Shown: in pieces, positions 1 through 8,294 of the stretch | How positions within the stretch are numbered: position 1 is the stretch's first letter | Layout of the letters: the number at the start of each line of letters is the position of its first letter | NCBI RefSeq assembly: GCF_022695595.1 | Contig: NZ_CP074380.1 | Coordinates: forward strand, 2,039,501-2,103,500 | Source of the DNA: Streptomyces sp. MST-110588 | GTDB taxonomy: Bacteria > Actinomycetota > Actinomycetes > Streptomycetales > Streptomycetaceae | Direction of reading: 5' to 3' | Length of the DNA: 64,000 bases | Notes under the pieces: model-generated | The model's input: the letters and a program-made list of their open reading frames with translations, nothing else | Database searches by the model: none | What the model was told of the DNA's origin: nothing | Translations under genes and position numbers: made by a program

Positions 1-622
1 CGTTGGTGGTCCACAGCTTGACGCCGTCCAGGATGTAGGAGTCCCCATCGGGTACGGCGGTGGTCGCCAGCCGGGCCGGGTCCGAGCCGACGTCCGGCTC
101 GGTGAGCAGGAAGGCCGTGATGTCGGTACGGGCGCAGCGCGGCAGGAAGGTGTCCTTCTGCTCCTGCGTGCCGAACAGCTTCAGGGGCTGGGGTACGCCG
201 ATGGACTGGTGGGCCGAGAGCAGGGCGCCGATGGCGGGGCTGGCGGAACCGGCGAGCGCCAGGGCCTTGTTGTAGTACACCTGGGTCAGGCCGAGGCCGC
301 CGTACTTGGTGTCGACCTTCATCCCGAACGCGCCCAGTTCCTTCAGGCCGTCGATGGTCTCGTCGGGAATCCTCGACTCGCGCTCGATGCGGGCACCGTC
401 GATCTTCGTCTCGCAGAAGTCGTGGAGCTTGGTCAAGAACGCCTCGCCGCGCTGGGCGTCCTGTGCGGCCGGGGTGGGGTGCGGGTGGATCAGGTCGAGC
501 CGGAAGCGCCCCAGGAACAGTTCCTTGGCGAAGCTGGGCTTGCGCCAGTCCTGTTCACGGGCCGCCTCGGCGACCTGACGGGCCTCGCGCTCGGAGACGT
601 TGCGGGTGGACGGAGCGGTCAT
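1..622 (-). CDS. acyl-CoA dehydrogenase, 3' part cut by window edge
   Basis: This is the N-terminal about 207 residues of an acyl-CoA dehydrogenase, an FAD flavoenzyme that makes the first double bond in acyl-CoA beta-oxidation. The ATG lies at 622-620 on the minus strand and the frame stays open to base 1. Recognisable family features are the alpha-helical N-terminal domain, a stretch reading GGLGLTQVYYNKALALAG, and the FAD-binding segment AFLLTEPDVGSDPA. The protein is longer at the N-terminus (about 60 residues before the core) than short-chain dehydrogenases, which fits the larger actinobacterial acyl-CoA dehydrogenases. The catalytic base and C-terminal domain lie outside the window. It is divergent from the GNAT gene across 204 bp. 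The substrate chain length cannot be inferred. Confidence 0.93.
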   Translation of the reverse strand, partial: MTAPSTRNVSEREARQVAEAAREQDWRKPSFAKELFLGRFRLDLIHPHPTPAAQDAQRGEAFLTKLHDFCETKIDGARIERESRIPDETIDGLKELGAFGMKVDTKYGGLGLTQVYYNKALALAGSASPAIGALLSAHQSIGVPQPLKLFGTQEQKDTFLPRCARTDITAFLLTEPDVGSDPARLATTAVPDGDSYILDGVKLWTTN

Positions 623-826
623 GGAGGGCTCACCTCGCCGCGGAGTCGGGTCGTCCTGTACCGGTCCGCCGGTCGGCTACCGGTCAGTGCTACTTGTGAG
701 TCTCTACCCGATCCGCAGAACTTGCACCAGCCTTCGCGCCACCGGACCCGCCCGCGCGGCCGTCCGCGGGCGGCCCCTGGCGGGGATCATGGGCGTACAC
801 CGCCCGCCGATACGGAGGCAACCGCC

Positions 827-1318
827 GTGACACACCACGCACAGCCTTGGGGAAACACGGAGCCCGAACAGGGCAAGGGGCCCGGGCAGAACGGGGAGCC
901 TTTGCACGACGAGGGCGGAGAGCGCTTGCACAACACGGTGCTGACAGTCGCTCCGGCGCTGACCGACGAGGAACTCAACGCCCTGTTCGCCGCCGCCTGG
1001 CCGGGCCACCGGCCGGCCCCCTTCGCCCGGCGCCTGGCCGCGCACAGCCTCACCTGGATCGCCGCGCGCCGCGACGGCCGGCTCACCGGCTTCGTCAACG
1101 TCGTCGGCGACGGCGGGGAGCACGCCTTCGTCCTGAACACGACCGTCCACCCCGACCAGCGGCGCCGGGGGCTGGGCGTACGGCTCGTACGGGCGGCGGC
1201 CGAGGCCGCGCGCGGGCGGGGGGCCACCTGGCTGCACGTGGACTACGAGGAACACCTGACGGGGTTCTACGCGCGGTGCGGCTTCGGGACGACCGCGGCG
1301 GGGCTGATGCGGCTGTGA
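827..1318 (+). CDS. GNAT-family N-acetyltransferase
   Basis: A 163-residue predicted acetyltransferase of the GNAT fold, transferring acetyl from acetyl-CoA to an unknown amine. The acetyl-CoA pyrophosphate loop is visible as RRRGLGVRLVRAA (the R/Q-x-x-G-x-G/A motif), preceded by the beta-strand HAFVLNTTVHPDQ and followed by WLHVDYEEHLTGFYARCGF, the usual motif B end. The start is GTG at 827 because GGAGG lies at 814-818 with 8 nt spacing. The frame is open further upstream without a ribosome site. The first about 45 residues are not conserved-looking, and a TTG near residue 33 is an alternative start. It is alone between a divergent acyl-CoA dehydrogenase and a convergent aldehyde dehydrogenase. 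Confidence 0.85.
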   Translation: MTHHAQPWGNTEPEQGKGPGQNGEPLHDEGGERLHNTVLTVAPALTDEELNALFAAAWPGHRPAPFARRLAAHSLTWIAARRDGRLTGFVNVVGDGGEHAFVLNTTVHPDQRRRGLGVRLVRAAAEAARGRGATWLHVDYEEHLTGFYARCGFGTTAAGLMRL

Positions 1319-1320
1319 CC

Positions 1321-1397
1321 GCGGGCCCCGCACACGCGTGGGCCCCGTACACGCATGAGCCCCGCCTCCGCCGACGCGGGCGGGAAGCGGGGCCCGC
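1321..1397. terminator. long inverted repeat between convergent genes
   Basis: GCGGGCCCCGC at 1321-1331 is perfectly complementary to GCGGGGCCCGC at 1387-1397, giving an 11-bp stem. A smaller hairpin (CCCGCC at about 1361 with GGCGGG at about 1378) lies inside the loop. It sits just after the GNAT stop codon and before the stop of the convergent aldehyde dehydrogenase, so it could end transcription from both sides. No T-run is visible on either strand. Confidence 0.6.
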
Positions 1398-1461
1398 GCA
1401 TGAGGGCTCGACGCCTTCACATAACGGCTGTCCCTACAGGTCCAGTACGGGTCCAGTCCCC

Positions 1462-2921
1462 CTACAGGTCCAGTCCCGTCATGACCATCACCCGCTCGTA
1501 CGTGTAGTCCTCCATCGCGAAGCGGACGCCCTCGCGCCCGACGCCGGACAGCTTCGCGCCGCCGTAGGGCATCTGGTCGGCGCGGTAGGACGGTACGTCG
1601 CCGATGATCACGCCGCCGACCTCCAGCGCGCGGTGGGCGCGGAAGGCGGTCTGGAGGTCGTGGGTGAAGACGCCCGCCTGGAGGCCGTACTTGGAGTCGT
1701 TGACGGCGGCGAACGCGGCGGCCTCGCCCTCGGTCCTCGTCACCGTGAGCACCGGGCCGAAGACCTCCTCACGGGCCAGGGTCACCCCGGCGGGCACCTG
1801 CGCCAGCACGGTCGGGGCGTACGAGGCGCCCTCGCGCTTGCCGCCCGTCAGGAGCTGCGCGCCCGCCCGTACGGCCTCCTCCACCCACGCCTCGACGCGG
1901 CACGCGGCCTCCTCGCTCACCAGCGGGCCGACCTCGGTCGCCTCGTCGGACGGGTCGCCGGTGACCTGCGCCTCGACCGCCGCGACGATCTTCGGCAGCA
2001 GCCGGTCGTACACGGACGCGTCGGCGATCACCCGCTGCACCGAGATGCAGGACTGGCCGCCCTGGTAGTTGGAGAAGGTGGCGATACGGGACGCCGCCCA
2101 GTCCAGGTCCGCCTCGCTGGAGTAGTCCGCCAGGACCACGGCCGCGCCGTTGCCGCCGAGCTCCAGCGTGCAGTGCTTGCGCGGCACCGACTCCATGATC
2201 GCGTAGCCGACCTTCTCGGAACCGGTGAAGGAGACCACCGGCAGCCGCTCGTCCTGGACGAGCGCCGGCATCCGGTCGTTGGGCACCGGGAGGACCGACC
2301 ACGAACCGGCGGGCAGATCGGTCTCGGCCAGCAGTTCGCCCAGGATCAGCCCGGAGAGCGGGGTGGCCGGGCCGGCTTGAGGATGATCGGGGCGCCCGCC
2401 GCGATCGCCGGGGCGACCTTGTGGGCGCACAGGTTGAGCGGGAAGTTGAAGGGCGCGATGCCCAGGACCGTGCCGCGCGGGAAGCGGCGGGTCAGCGCGA
2501 GCCGGCCGGTGCCGCCCGCGTCGGTGTCCAGGCGCTGCGCCTGGCCGCCGTTGAAGCGGCGGGCCTCCTCGGCCGCGAAGCGGAACACCGACACCGCACG
2601 GCCGACCTCGCCGCGCGCCCACTTCATGGGCTTGCCGTTCTCCGCGGAGATCAGCCGGGCGATCTCCTCCGTACGCTCCGCCAGCCGCCGCTGCACATGG
2701 TCCAGGGCGGCGGCCCGTACGTGGGCGGGGGTGGCGGCCAGCTCGGCCTGTACGGCGACGGAGGCGGCGACGGCCTCCTCGACCTGGGCCTCGGTGGGGA
2801 CGCTCACCGTGCCGACGAGCCGGCCGTCCCAGGGGGAGGTGACGTCGAAGGTCTCCTCGCCGGCGGCCTGGCGGCCGGCCAGCCAGAAGGCGGTGGGGGC
2901 AGCAGCGCTGGGGGTTGGCAC
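1462..2921 (-). CDS. aldehyde dehydrogenase with single-base frameshift
   Basis: NAD(P)-dependent aldehyde dehydrogenase, about 486 residues once the frame is repaired. The N-terminal part (2921 to about 2372) carries FWLAGRQAAGEETFDVTSPWDG and the cofactor region GIAPFNFPLNLCAHKVAPAIAAG..IILKPA. The C-terminal part is in the next frame and carries VVSFTGSEKVGY, catalytic Glu in CTLELGGNGA, and catalytic Cys in YQGGQSCISVQRV. The two frames join at the run ccgggccgg (2367-2375): one extra base would restore KPAPATPLSGL. All catalytic residues survive, so a sequencing error or very recent mutation is likelier than old decay. The GTG start at 2921-2919 has AAGGG about 13 nt upstream. Its neighbour is a PucR-type regulator, and the locus also holds gabT, so a role in succinate- or other semialdehyde oxidation is inferred only. 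Confidence 0.85.
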
Positions 2922-3214
2922 AGTGGATCCCGGCCCTTCCGAAATGGTGGGGTACGTGCGGTGTCGCGCAGCCCGGCGGGCGGCGCACCACGGGGGCGGT
3001 GCGCTGCTCCACTCGGCCGGCGCGGTGCCGCTTCGCAGCGGCGTTCGAGACTCCCCCACCGTAGAGCCGCATCCCCGCCACGCCCTTTGTCCGGGGCGGC
3101 ACACTTTCCCCCGCTCCCCCGCCGCTTTGGCGCGTACGGCCGGGCAGGTCCGGTGCGGCGGCGGAGGCAGTCGGCGCCACACCGGCCTCCACGCCCGTCA
3201 CCGCACGGACCTTT

Positions 3215-3297
3215 CCTGTACGGGCCTCTTCGCTGTATGGGCCCCTTCGTTGTGCGGGCCCCTTCGTTGTGCGGGCCCCTTTCCTGTACGGGTCCGG
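3215..3297. repeat. 17-bp tandem repeat, about 5 copies
   Basis: Five head-to-tail copies of a unit like cgttgtgcgggcccctt fill the 3' gap between the aldehyde dehydrogenase start and the PucR-regulator stop. The third and fourth copies (3248-3264 and 3265-3281) are identical, and the outer ones differ at 2-5 positions. No reading frame across it looks coding. The rest of the 379-bp gap (2922-3300) must hold the aldehyde dehydrogenase promoter but shows no motif I can name. Confidence 0.8.
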
Positions 3298-3300
3298 GGC

Positions 3301-5061
3301 TCACTCCCCCGCCGGGCCCGCGGTCGCCTTCAGGGCGAGCCACAGCTCCATCCGGACGTCCGGGTCGTCGAGGGAACGCCCGAGGATCTCCTCCACCCGG
3401 CGCATCCGGTAGCGCAGCGTATGGCGGTGCACTCCCAGGTCGGCGGCGGCGGCGTCCCACTGCCCGTGCCGGGAGAGCCAGGCGCGCAGGGAGGCCACGA
3501 GGTCGCCGCGGCCGGTGGCGTCGTGCTCACGCAGCGCCCGCAGCATGCCGTCGGCGAAGGCCCGTACGGCCTCGTCGGCCAGCAGCGGCAGCACCGATCC
3601 GGCCGCCACGTCCTCGTGCTCCACCAGCGTCCGGCCCCGGCGGCGGGCGACGGAGAGTGCCTGCTCGGCCTGGCGGTGGGCGTTGGCGGCGGCCATCGGC
3701 CCCGACGGCGCGGACACCCCGACCGTCAGGCTCGCGCCGTCCCGCTCATACGTTCCTCGCTCCCCGGCCGCCCCGTGTCCCGCCCCGGTCCGCATCCCGC
3801 TCCCCGTCCCGGACCGCACCCCATCCCGAGCATCCCGAACGTCCCTGGCATCCCGAATATTACGAGCGTTCCCGACCTTTCGGACATCCAACGCCGCGGC
3901 GTACTCCGTGCAGGCGTCCACCGCCGCTCCGCCGTCCGGCGCCACGACGATCAGCCGGCCGCCGTCCGGCACGGCGAGCACCGCCTCGCCCGTACGGGCC
4001 GCCGCGGCCTCCATCACCTCGGCCAGCGCGTCCAGCGCCGCCACGAGCCCGCCGGTCCCACCCGACGCGCCGGCCCCACCGACCCCGCCGGACGGCTGCT
4101 CGGCGTCGGCAGTCGGCGCCGCCTCGGCCACCACGATCCGGAACGGCGCGTCCAGCAGCCCGCCGTACAGCCGGCCCGCCACCGCCCGCGCGTGGTCCGG
4201 CTCACCGGCCAGCAGCATCCGCAGCACCGCGGCGCCCAGCCGCTGCTCGGCCTCCTGCAGGGCCCGGGACCGCTCGGTGGTCAGGGTGAGCAGGGCGACG
4301 GCGGAGTGCACGGCGTACCGCCCGGCCGTGCCCAGCGGCGCGCCGGTGCCGACGGCGAGGACCCCGCGCGCCCGGCGGCCGGTGCCCAGTGACTGGAGCT
4401 CGACCCGGTCGCCGCCCTCGGCGTCGCTGACCACGGAGCTGGCCGGCGCCGGGCGCTCGCGCAGCCGCGCCACGTCGGCGGTGAGCCGGGCGGCGCGGCG
4501 GGCGGCCCAGTCCGGGGCGGCGGCCAGCACCGTCCCGGTCGCGTCGTACAGCGCGGCCCAGCCGTCGAGGTGGGCGGCGAGCCGGGCCAGCAGCTCGGCG
4601 GGTCCCTCGGCGCCCAGCGCCGCCCGCGTCAGCTCGCGCTGCGCCTCGAACCCGGCGGTCACCGCGCGGTACTGGTCGGCGGCGACGGCGGCCGAGACGG
4701 CCTTGCTGATGGCGATGAACGGCGTACGGCGCGGTACGCCCAGCAGCGGCAGCCCCGCTTCCCGCGCCGCCTCGATCAGCGCCCGGGGCACCTCGTCGTA
4801 ATTGACGCCGACCGCGAAGCCGAGGCCGACCACCCCTGCCTCCGCGACCCGCCGCACGTACCTGCGGGCCGCCTCCGGATCCTCCGCCTCCAGCTTGAGC
4901 GCGGTGATCAGCAGCAGCTCGCCGCCTTCCATGTACGGCACCGGGTCGATCAGCTCGCTGGCGTGCGCCCAGCGCACGGGCACCTCCAGCCGCCCCTCAC
5001 CCGCGAGCACGGTCAGCTTGAGCGCGGTGTGGTTGACCAGGGCGGCGAGGGTGAGCGGCAT
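3301..5061 (-). CDS. PucR/CdaR-type transcriptional regulator
   Basis: A 586-residue regulator. The N-terminal PucR sensor domain (about 1-130) reads LTLAALVNHTALKLTVLAGEGRLEVPVRWAHASEL..YMEGGELLLITALKL. The C-terminal PucR helix-turn-helix reads LRAWLSRHGQWDAAAADLGVHRHTLRYRMRRVEEILGRSLDDPDVRMELWLAL, almost at the end. Such proteins control purine, amine or GABA catabolism genes in response to small molecules. I chose the ATG at 5061-5059 because GAAGG lies just upstream. An in-frame start 19 codons earlier lacks a site. Between the domains is a repetitive linker (VRKVGNARNIRDARDVRDARDG, about residues 385-406) coming from an imperfect DNA repeat. It lies directly upstream of the frameshifted aldehyde dehydrogenase on the same strand, so that gene is the likely target. 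Confidence 0.9.
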   Translation of the reverse strand: MPLTLAALVNHTALKLTVLAGEGRLEVPVRWAHASELIDPVPYMEGGELLLITALKLEAEDPEAARRYVRRVAEAGVVGLGFAVGVNYDEVPRALIEAAREAGLPLLGVPRRTPFIAISKAVSAAVAADQYRAVTAGFEAQRELTRAALGAEGPAELLARLAAHLDGWAALYDATGTVLAAAPDWAARRAARLTADVARLRERPAPASSVVSDAEGGDRVELQSLGTGRRARGVLAVGTGAPLGTAGRYAVHSAVALLTLTTERSRALQEAEQRLGAAVLRMLLAGEPDHARAVAGRLYGGLLDAPFRIVVAEAAPTADAEQPSGGVGGAGASGGTGGLVAALDALAEVMEAAAARTGEAVLAVPDGGRLIVVAPDGGAAVDACTEYAAALDVRKVGNARNIRDARDVRDARDGVRSGTGSGMRTGAGHGAAGERGTYERDGASLTVGVSAPSGPMAAANAHRQAEQALSVARRRGRTLVEHEDVAAGSVLPLLADEAVRAFADGMLRALREHDATGRGDLVASLRAWLSRHGQWDAAAADLGVHRHTLRYRMRRVEEILGRSLDDPDVRMELWLALKATAGPAGE

Positions 5062-5219
5062 GGGACCTTCGGGGTGCTGAGGAGAAACGGCGCAGTACTG
5101 AGCCGGCGATTCGGCCACGGCGGCACGGACCCGGGCGCACTACTCCGTCCCGTATGAACCGCCACCGTCGATTCTGCCTCAGCGGAGGGTTCCGGGGGCC
5201 GTTTCGAGCCCTACCGTCC

Positions 5220-5639
5220 GTGAGCAGCTCGCTCTACCTCATCGACACCTCAGCTCTCTTCCGCATCCTCACCAAGCCGCTTCATGAGCGGTGGCGCGAA
5301 CAGATCACGACGGGCATCATCAGCGTGTGTCCGGTCATCGAGTTGGAGTTCCTGTACTCCGCCCGCTCACCGGCCGATCGGCTGGAGAAGCGCCAACTGC
5401 TCAAGGAGACGTTCTCCTGGGTACCGATGCCCAGTGACGCATTCGAAAGAGCCCAAGAACTCCAACAGCAGCTCACCGAAGCAGGACAGCACCGTTCCGC
5501 CGGAGCGATCGATCTTCTGGTGGTTGCCACCGCGGAGCGCGAGGGGCTCGTCGTGTTGCATGACGACCGCGTTTATGAATCGGTCTCGCGTCTGACCGGC
5601 CTGCCGGTGAAGCGGGTGGCAGAGCCGGCTGCCGAGTAA
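5220..5639 (+). CDS. PIN-domain protein (VapC-like)
   Basis: A 139-residue PIN-domain protein, the fold of VapC RNase toxins. The acidic metal-binding set is visible: Asp9 in YLIDTSALFR, Glu41/43 in VIELEFLYSAR, Asp98 in AIDLLVVATA and Asp115/116 in VLHDDRVYE. The start is GTG at 5220, since the family begins a few residues before the LIDTSAL strand. The open frame runs 22 codons further upstream. VapC genes normally follow a small antitoxin gene, but the 158 bp upstream back to the divergent PucR start hold no plausible antitoxin. It may therefore be an orphan, controlled by a distant antitoxin, or a non-toxic PIN nuclease. No strong ribosome site is visible. Confidence 0.8.
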   Translation: MSSSLYLIDTSALFRILTKPLHERWREQITTGIISVCPVIELEFLYSARSPADRLEKRQLLKETFSWVPMPSDAFERAQELQQQLTEAGQHRSAGAIDLLVVATAEREGLVVLHDDRVYESVSRLTGLPVKRVAEPAAE

Positions 5640-5751
5640 ACGCCCGAGGTCGGGCCCGACCCGGCCTCGCCGCTCGGACCCGTATAAGAACCTGGTCCCG
5701 CCCCACTGATGCAGCCGTATACGGAACCGGACCCGACCCCACCACCCCCGC

Positions 5752-8004
5752 TCAGGACCGCAGGTCCACCAGCACCGGGGGCGCGTGCTCGCCGCGTACC
5801 GAGGTGACCGACAGCACCGCGTGGCCGGCCGGTACGGAGTTGGCCAGGTCGGAGGCCGACCACCGCTCGCGCTCGACGGTCCGTACGGTGACGGCCTTGG
5901 CGGTGACGGCCTTGCCGGTCACCAGTTGGCGCAGGATGTGCAGGGCCTTCATCGCCGCCCCTTCGGCGATGACCTGCCGGTCGGTCACGTCCCGCGTCTG
6001 GACCCACTCCTTGCCCCACACCTCGGCGAACCGCGCGCCGTCCCACGTCGTGACGCCCGCGAAGGCCATCCGGCAGCCGACGGCCCCCAGCAGCGCGCTG
6101 CGCCGCGCCTCGGGAACCTCGTCCAGGGAGCGCAGCGTGAGCACCGCGCCGGCGTTGGCCGAGCGCAGCCGCTGGAGACCGCGCAGCGCCTCGGCGGTGA
6201 TCACGTGCGAGGCGTCGTCCAGGACCACGCAGGCGAACAGGGAGCGGTCGCCGCGGGCGACCGCGCACTCCGTGAACTGCGCCAGCACCAGCCGCGCCAG
6301 CAATCGGGAGGCCTCGGCGTGGCCGCGCTCGGGCAGGTCGATACGGACCCGCAGCGGGTGGTCCAGGGCGCGCAGCGAGACCTGGCGGGTACGGCCGGAG
6401 GTGTCGAAGAAGCCGGCGAAGGCCGGACGGTCCAGGAGGGCGATCCGGTCGGCGAGCAGTTCGCCGACGTCACCGCCACGGCCCCCTTGGCGCTCGCGTG
6501 CGTCCAGTTCGCGCAGCAGGGACTCCTCCCCCGCCGCCTTGAGCTTGGTCCGCAGCCGGGCCAGCACGGCGGGCGACCCGTCCAGCAGCTCGCGCAGTTC
6601 CGCCACGGCGGGGAAGCGGCCGTACGCCGTGTGGAAGGGCCCCAGGAGCTGCGCGAGCGCGGTGGCGGCGCGCCGGCTGTCACCGCCGGGCAGGGTCGCG
6701 GTCAGGTCGCCGACGAGCGCCTCGGCGAGGATGCCCGCCGCCTCGTCCGGGTCGGCCGTACCGCCGTACAGATCCAGGTCACAGTCCGGGTCGGGGCCGC
6801 CGATCCGGACCACCACATCGAAGGCGTCGTCCGGCACCGGGCTCGACCCGGCCGCGCCGACGGCGACCACGGCACACTGCCCCGCCAGCGCCTGGAGGCA
6901 CATCGCCTCCACGACCGGCCGCACCAGCCGGCTGGTCTTGCCGGCCCCGGGCGGCCCGACGGCCAGCAGGGACGTGCCCAGCAGGGCGGGGTCCAGGGCG
7001 ATGCCGGCGCCCCGGTGCCCGTAGGGGTTCCGCGGGTCCTCGGCGGCGGTGCCGATGCGGACCTGGTGGGCCAGCAGGTCGTGCCGGGCGGAGCGGGCGG
7101 GCAGGTCGCGCTGACCGGAGGGGTGGGCGCAGGCCGCGGCGCCGTGCCGCAGCACGGTGTCCGTGAAGGCGGCCAGGGAGTTCGCGCCGGTCCGTACCGA
7201 ACGCCAGGCGCGCTCGATACGGGCGGCGTCCACGTCGTTCATACGGCCCGAGCGGGCCTCGGCGGCGAGCCGGTCGGCGGCGTCCGACGCCCCGTGGGCG
7301 CGCAGCTCCGGCCACTGGGCACGGTCCGCCGCGGGCTCGGGCGCGGCCTGCGGACGCCGGTCCCGTACGCGCCGCAGCAGGGGCAGCACGAACCGGCGCC
7401 CCACCTCCCGCCAGCGGCCCAGCCGTCCGAAGACGACCACCAGGAGCGCGATGCACAGGCCGTAATAGATGTAGGTGGCCCAGGTGTACGCCTGGATCCC
7501 GTCGTCCGTCGTACGCCAGGAGTCGGGCGTGAGCACCGCCAGTGGCCACACCCAGTAGTTGCCGAGGTAGCCGTTCCACAGCAGCGACCACAGCAGCCAG
7601 CCGCACAGGAAGGAGATCAGCGCGCCGACGATCAGTTGCCGCGCCGGGACCCGGTCCGGCTCCTCGGGGGCCTTGGGTACGTGCCCGTACGCCCAGATGC
7701 CGGGCGCGGTCGCCCGGCGCGGGGTGCGCAGCCAGCGGACGAGGGGCGGCTCGGCGGTGGGCTGTCCGGCTGCCCGCTGTACGGGCTCCCCGGGCGGTAC
7801 GGCCGGCCGCGCCGGAGGAACCGGAGGCGCCGCAGGCACCGGAGGAATCCGGACGGACGGCGGGACGGAATCGGAGGCCGGTAAGGGAGCGGGTGACGTC
7901 GGAGGCGTGGCCGGCATGGGAGGCGCGGCCGGACGCGGCACCCGCCGCCCGGACCGTGTCCCGGACCGTGTGTCGTGTGCCTCGTGCGTGCCCTCGGTGT
8001 CCAT
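5752..8004 (-). CDS. VirD4/TraD-like membrane-anchored ATPase
   Basis: A 750-residue protein with a Pro-rich N-terminus (about 1-120), two membrane segments (about 124-146, LIVGALISFLCGWLLWSLLW, and about 172-194), then a P-loop ATPase domain. Walker A is GPPGAGKTS at about 350-358, and a Walker B-like strand reads LFACVVLDDASHVI. The overall order matches type IV coupling-protein-like ATPases (TraD/TraG/VirD4 group), which pump DNA or protein. Here there is no relaxase or conjugation gene nearby, so the function is unknown. The ATG at 8004 has GAGGG 7 nt upstream. The frame extends upstream through a repeat tract that I exclude. The dispensable-looking Pro linker and the surrounding catabolic genes suggest a conserved chromosomal gene rather than a plasmid remnant. 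Confidence 0.75.
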   Translation of the reverse strand: MDTEGTHEAHDTRSGTRSGRRVPRPAAPPMPATPPTSPAPLPASDSVPPSVRIPPVPAAPPVPPARPAVPPGEPVQRAAGQPTAEPPLVRWLRTPRRATAPGIWAYGHVPKAPEEPDRVPARQLIVGALISFLCGWLLWSLLWNGYLGNYWVWPLAVLTPDSWRTTDDGIQAYTWATYIYYGLCIALLVVVFGRLGRWREVGRRFVLPLLRRVRDRRPQAAPEPAADRAQWPELRAHGASDAADRLAAEARSGRMNDVDAARIERAWRSVRTGANSLAAFTDTVLRHGAAACAHPSGQRDLPARSARHDLLAHQVRIGTAAEDPRNPYGHRGAGIALDPALLGTSLLAVGPPGAGKTSRLVRPVVEAMCLQALAGQCAVVAVGAAGSSPVPDDAFDVVVRIGGPDPDCDLDLYGGTADPDEAAGILAEALVGDLTATLPGGDSRRAATALAQLLGPFHTAYGRFPAVAELRELLDGSPAVLARLRTKLKAAGEESLLRELDARERQGGRGGDVGELLADRIALLDRPAFAGFFDTSGRTRQVSLRALDHPLRVRIDLPERGHAEASRLLARLVLAQFTECAVARGDRSLFACVVLDDASHVITAEALRGLQRLRSANAGAVLTLRSLDEVPEARRSALLGAVGCRMAFAGVTTWDGARFAEVWGKEWVQTRDVTDRQVIAEGAAMKALHILRQLVTGKAVTAKAVTVRTVERERWSASDLANSVPAGHAVLSVTSVRGEHAPPVLVDLRS

Positions 8005-8035
8005 CCGGTGCCCTCGTCCCCCTCCTTGAGCCACG

Positions 8036-8118
8036 AAAAAGCCGTGAAGCCATGAAGCCATGCAGCCGCACAGCCGTGAAGGCCGGAGCCTGCAAGCCGC
8101 GAAGCCGTAAGCCGTGTC
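8036..8118. repeat. degenerate 8-9 bp repeat tract (aagccgtg family)
   Basis: Many imperfect copies of gaagccatg / aagccgtg follow each other between the divergent starts of the VirD4-like gene and gabT. The remaining intergenic sequence up to 8294 (8119-8294) should hold the gabT promoter. I see no clear -10/-35 pair in it. Confidence 0.65.
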
Positions 8119-8294
8119 CGGCCCCTGGGGCCTCACCCGTGCTCAATGTAGTGCCCGCGCTCCGTCTCTATGTCCGCCGAGGACAACGCAACACGCCCAC
8201 TTCTCCCGAACGGAACATGCCCGAGTCCGCCACGCCCGCCTAGCCTGCGAGCACAACCCCTTCAGTACGTCCCGTTCCACCCCAGGAGACTGCC

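Noticed and set aside
847..4392. A 1181-residue plus-strand open frame and many other frames above 300 codons opposite real genes
   Set aside because: They run antisense or out of frame to genes with clear protein families and are Arg/Pro/Gly-rich nonsense, an expected by-product of high G+C.
5062..5219. Small antitoxin gene for the PIN protein
   Set aside because: No frame with a plausible start, length and ribosome site that resembles VapB-type DNA-binding domains was found.
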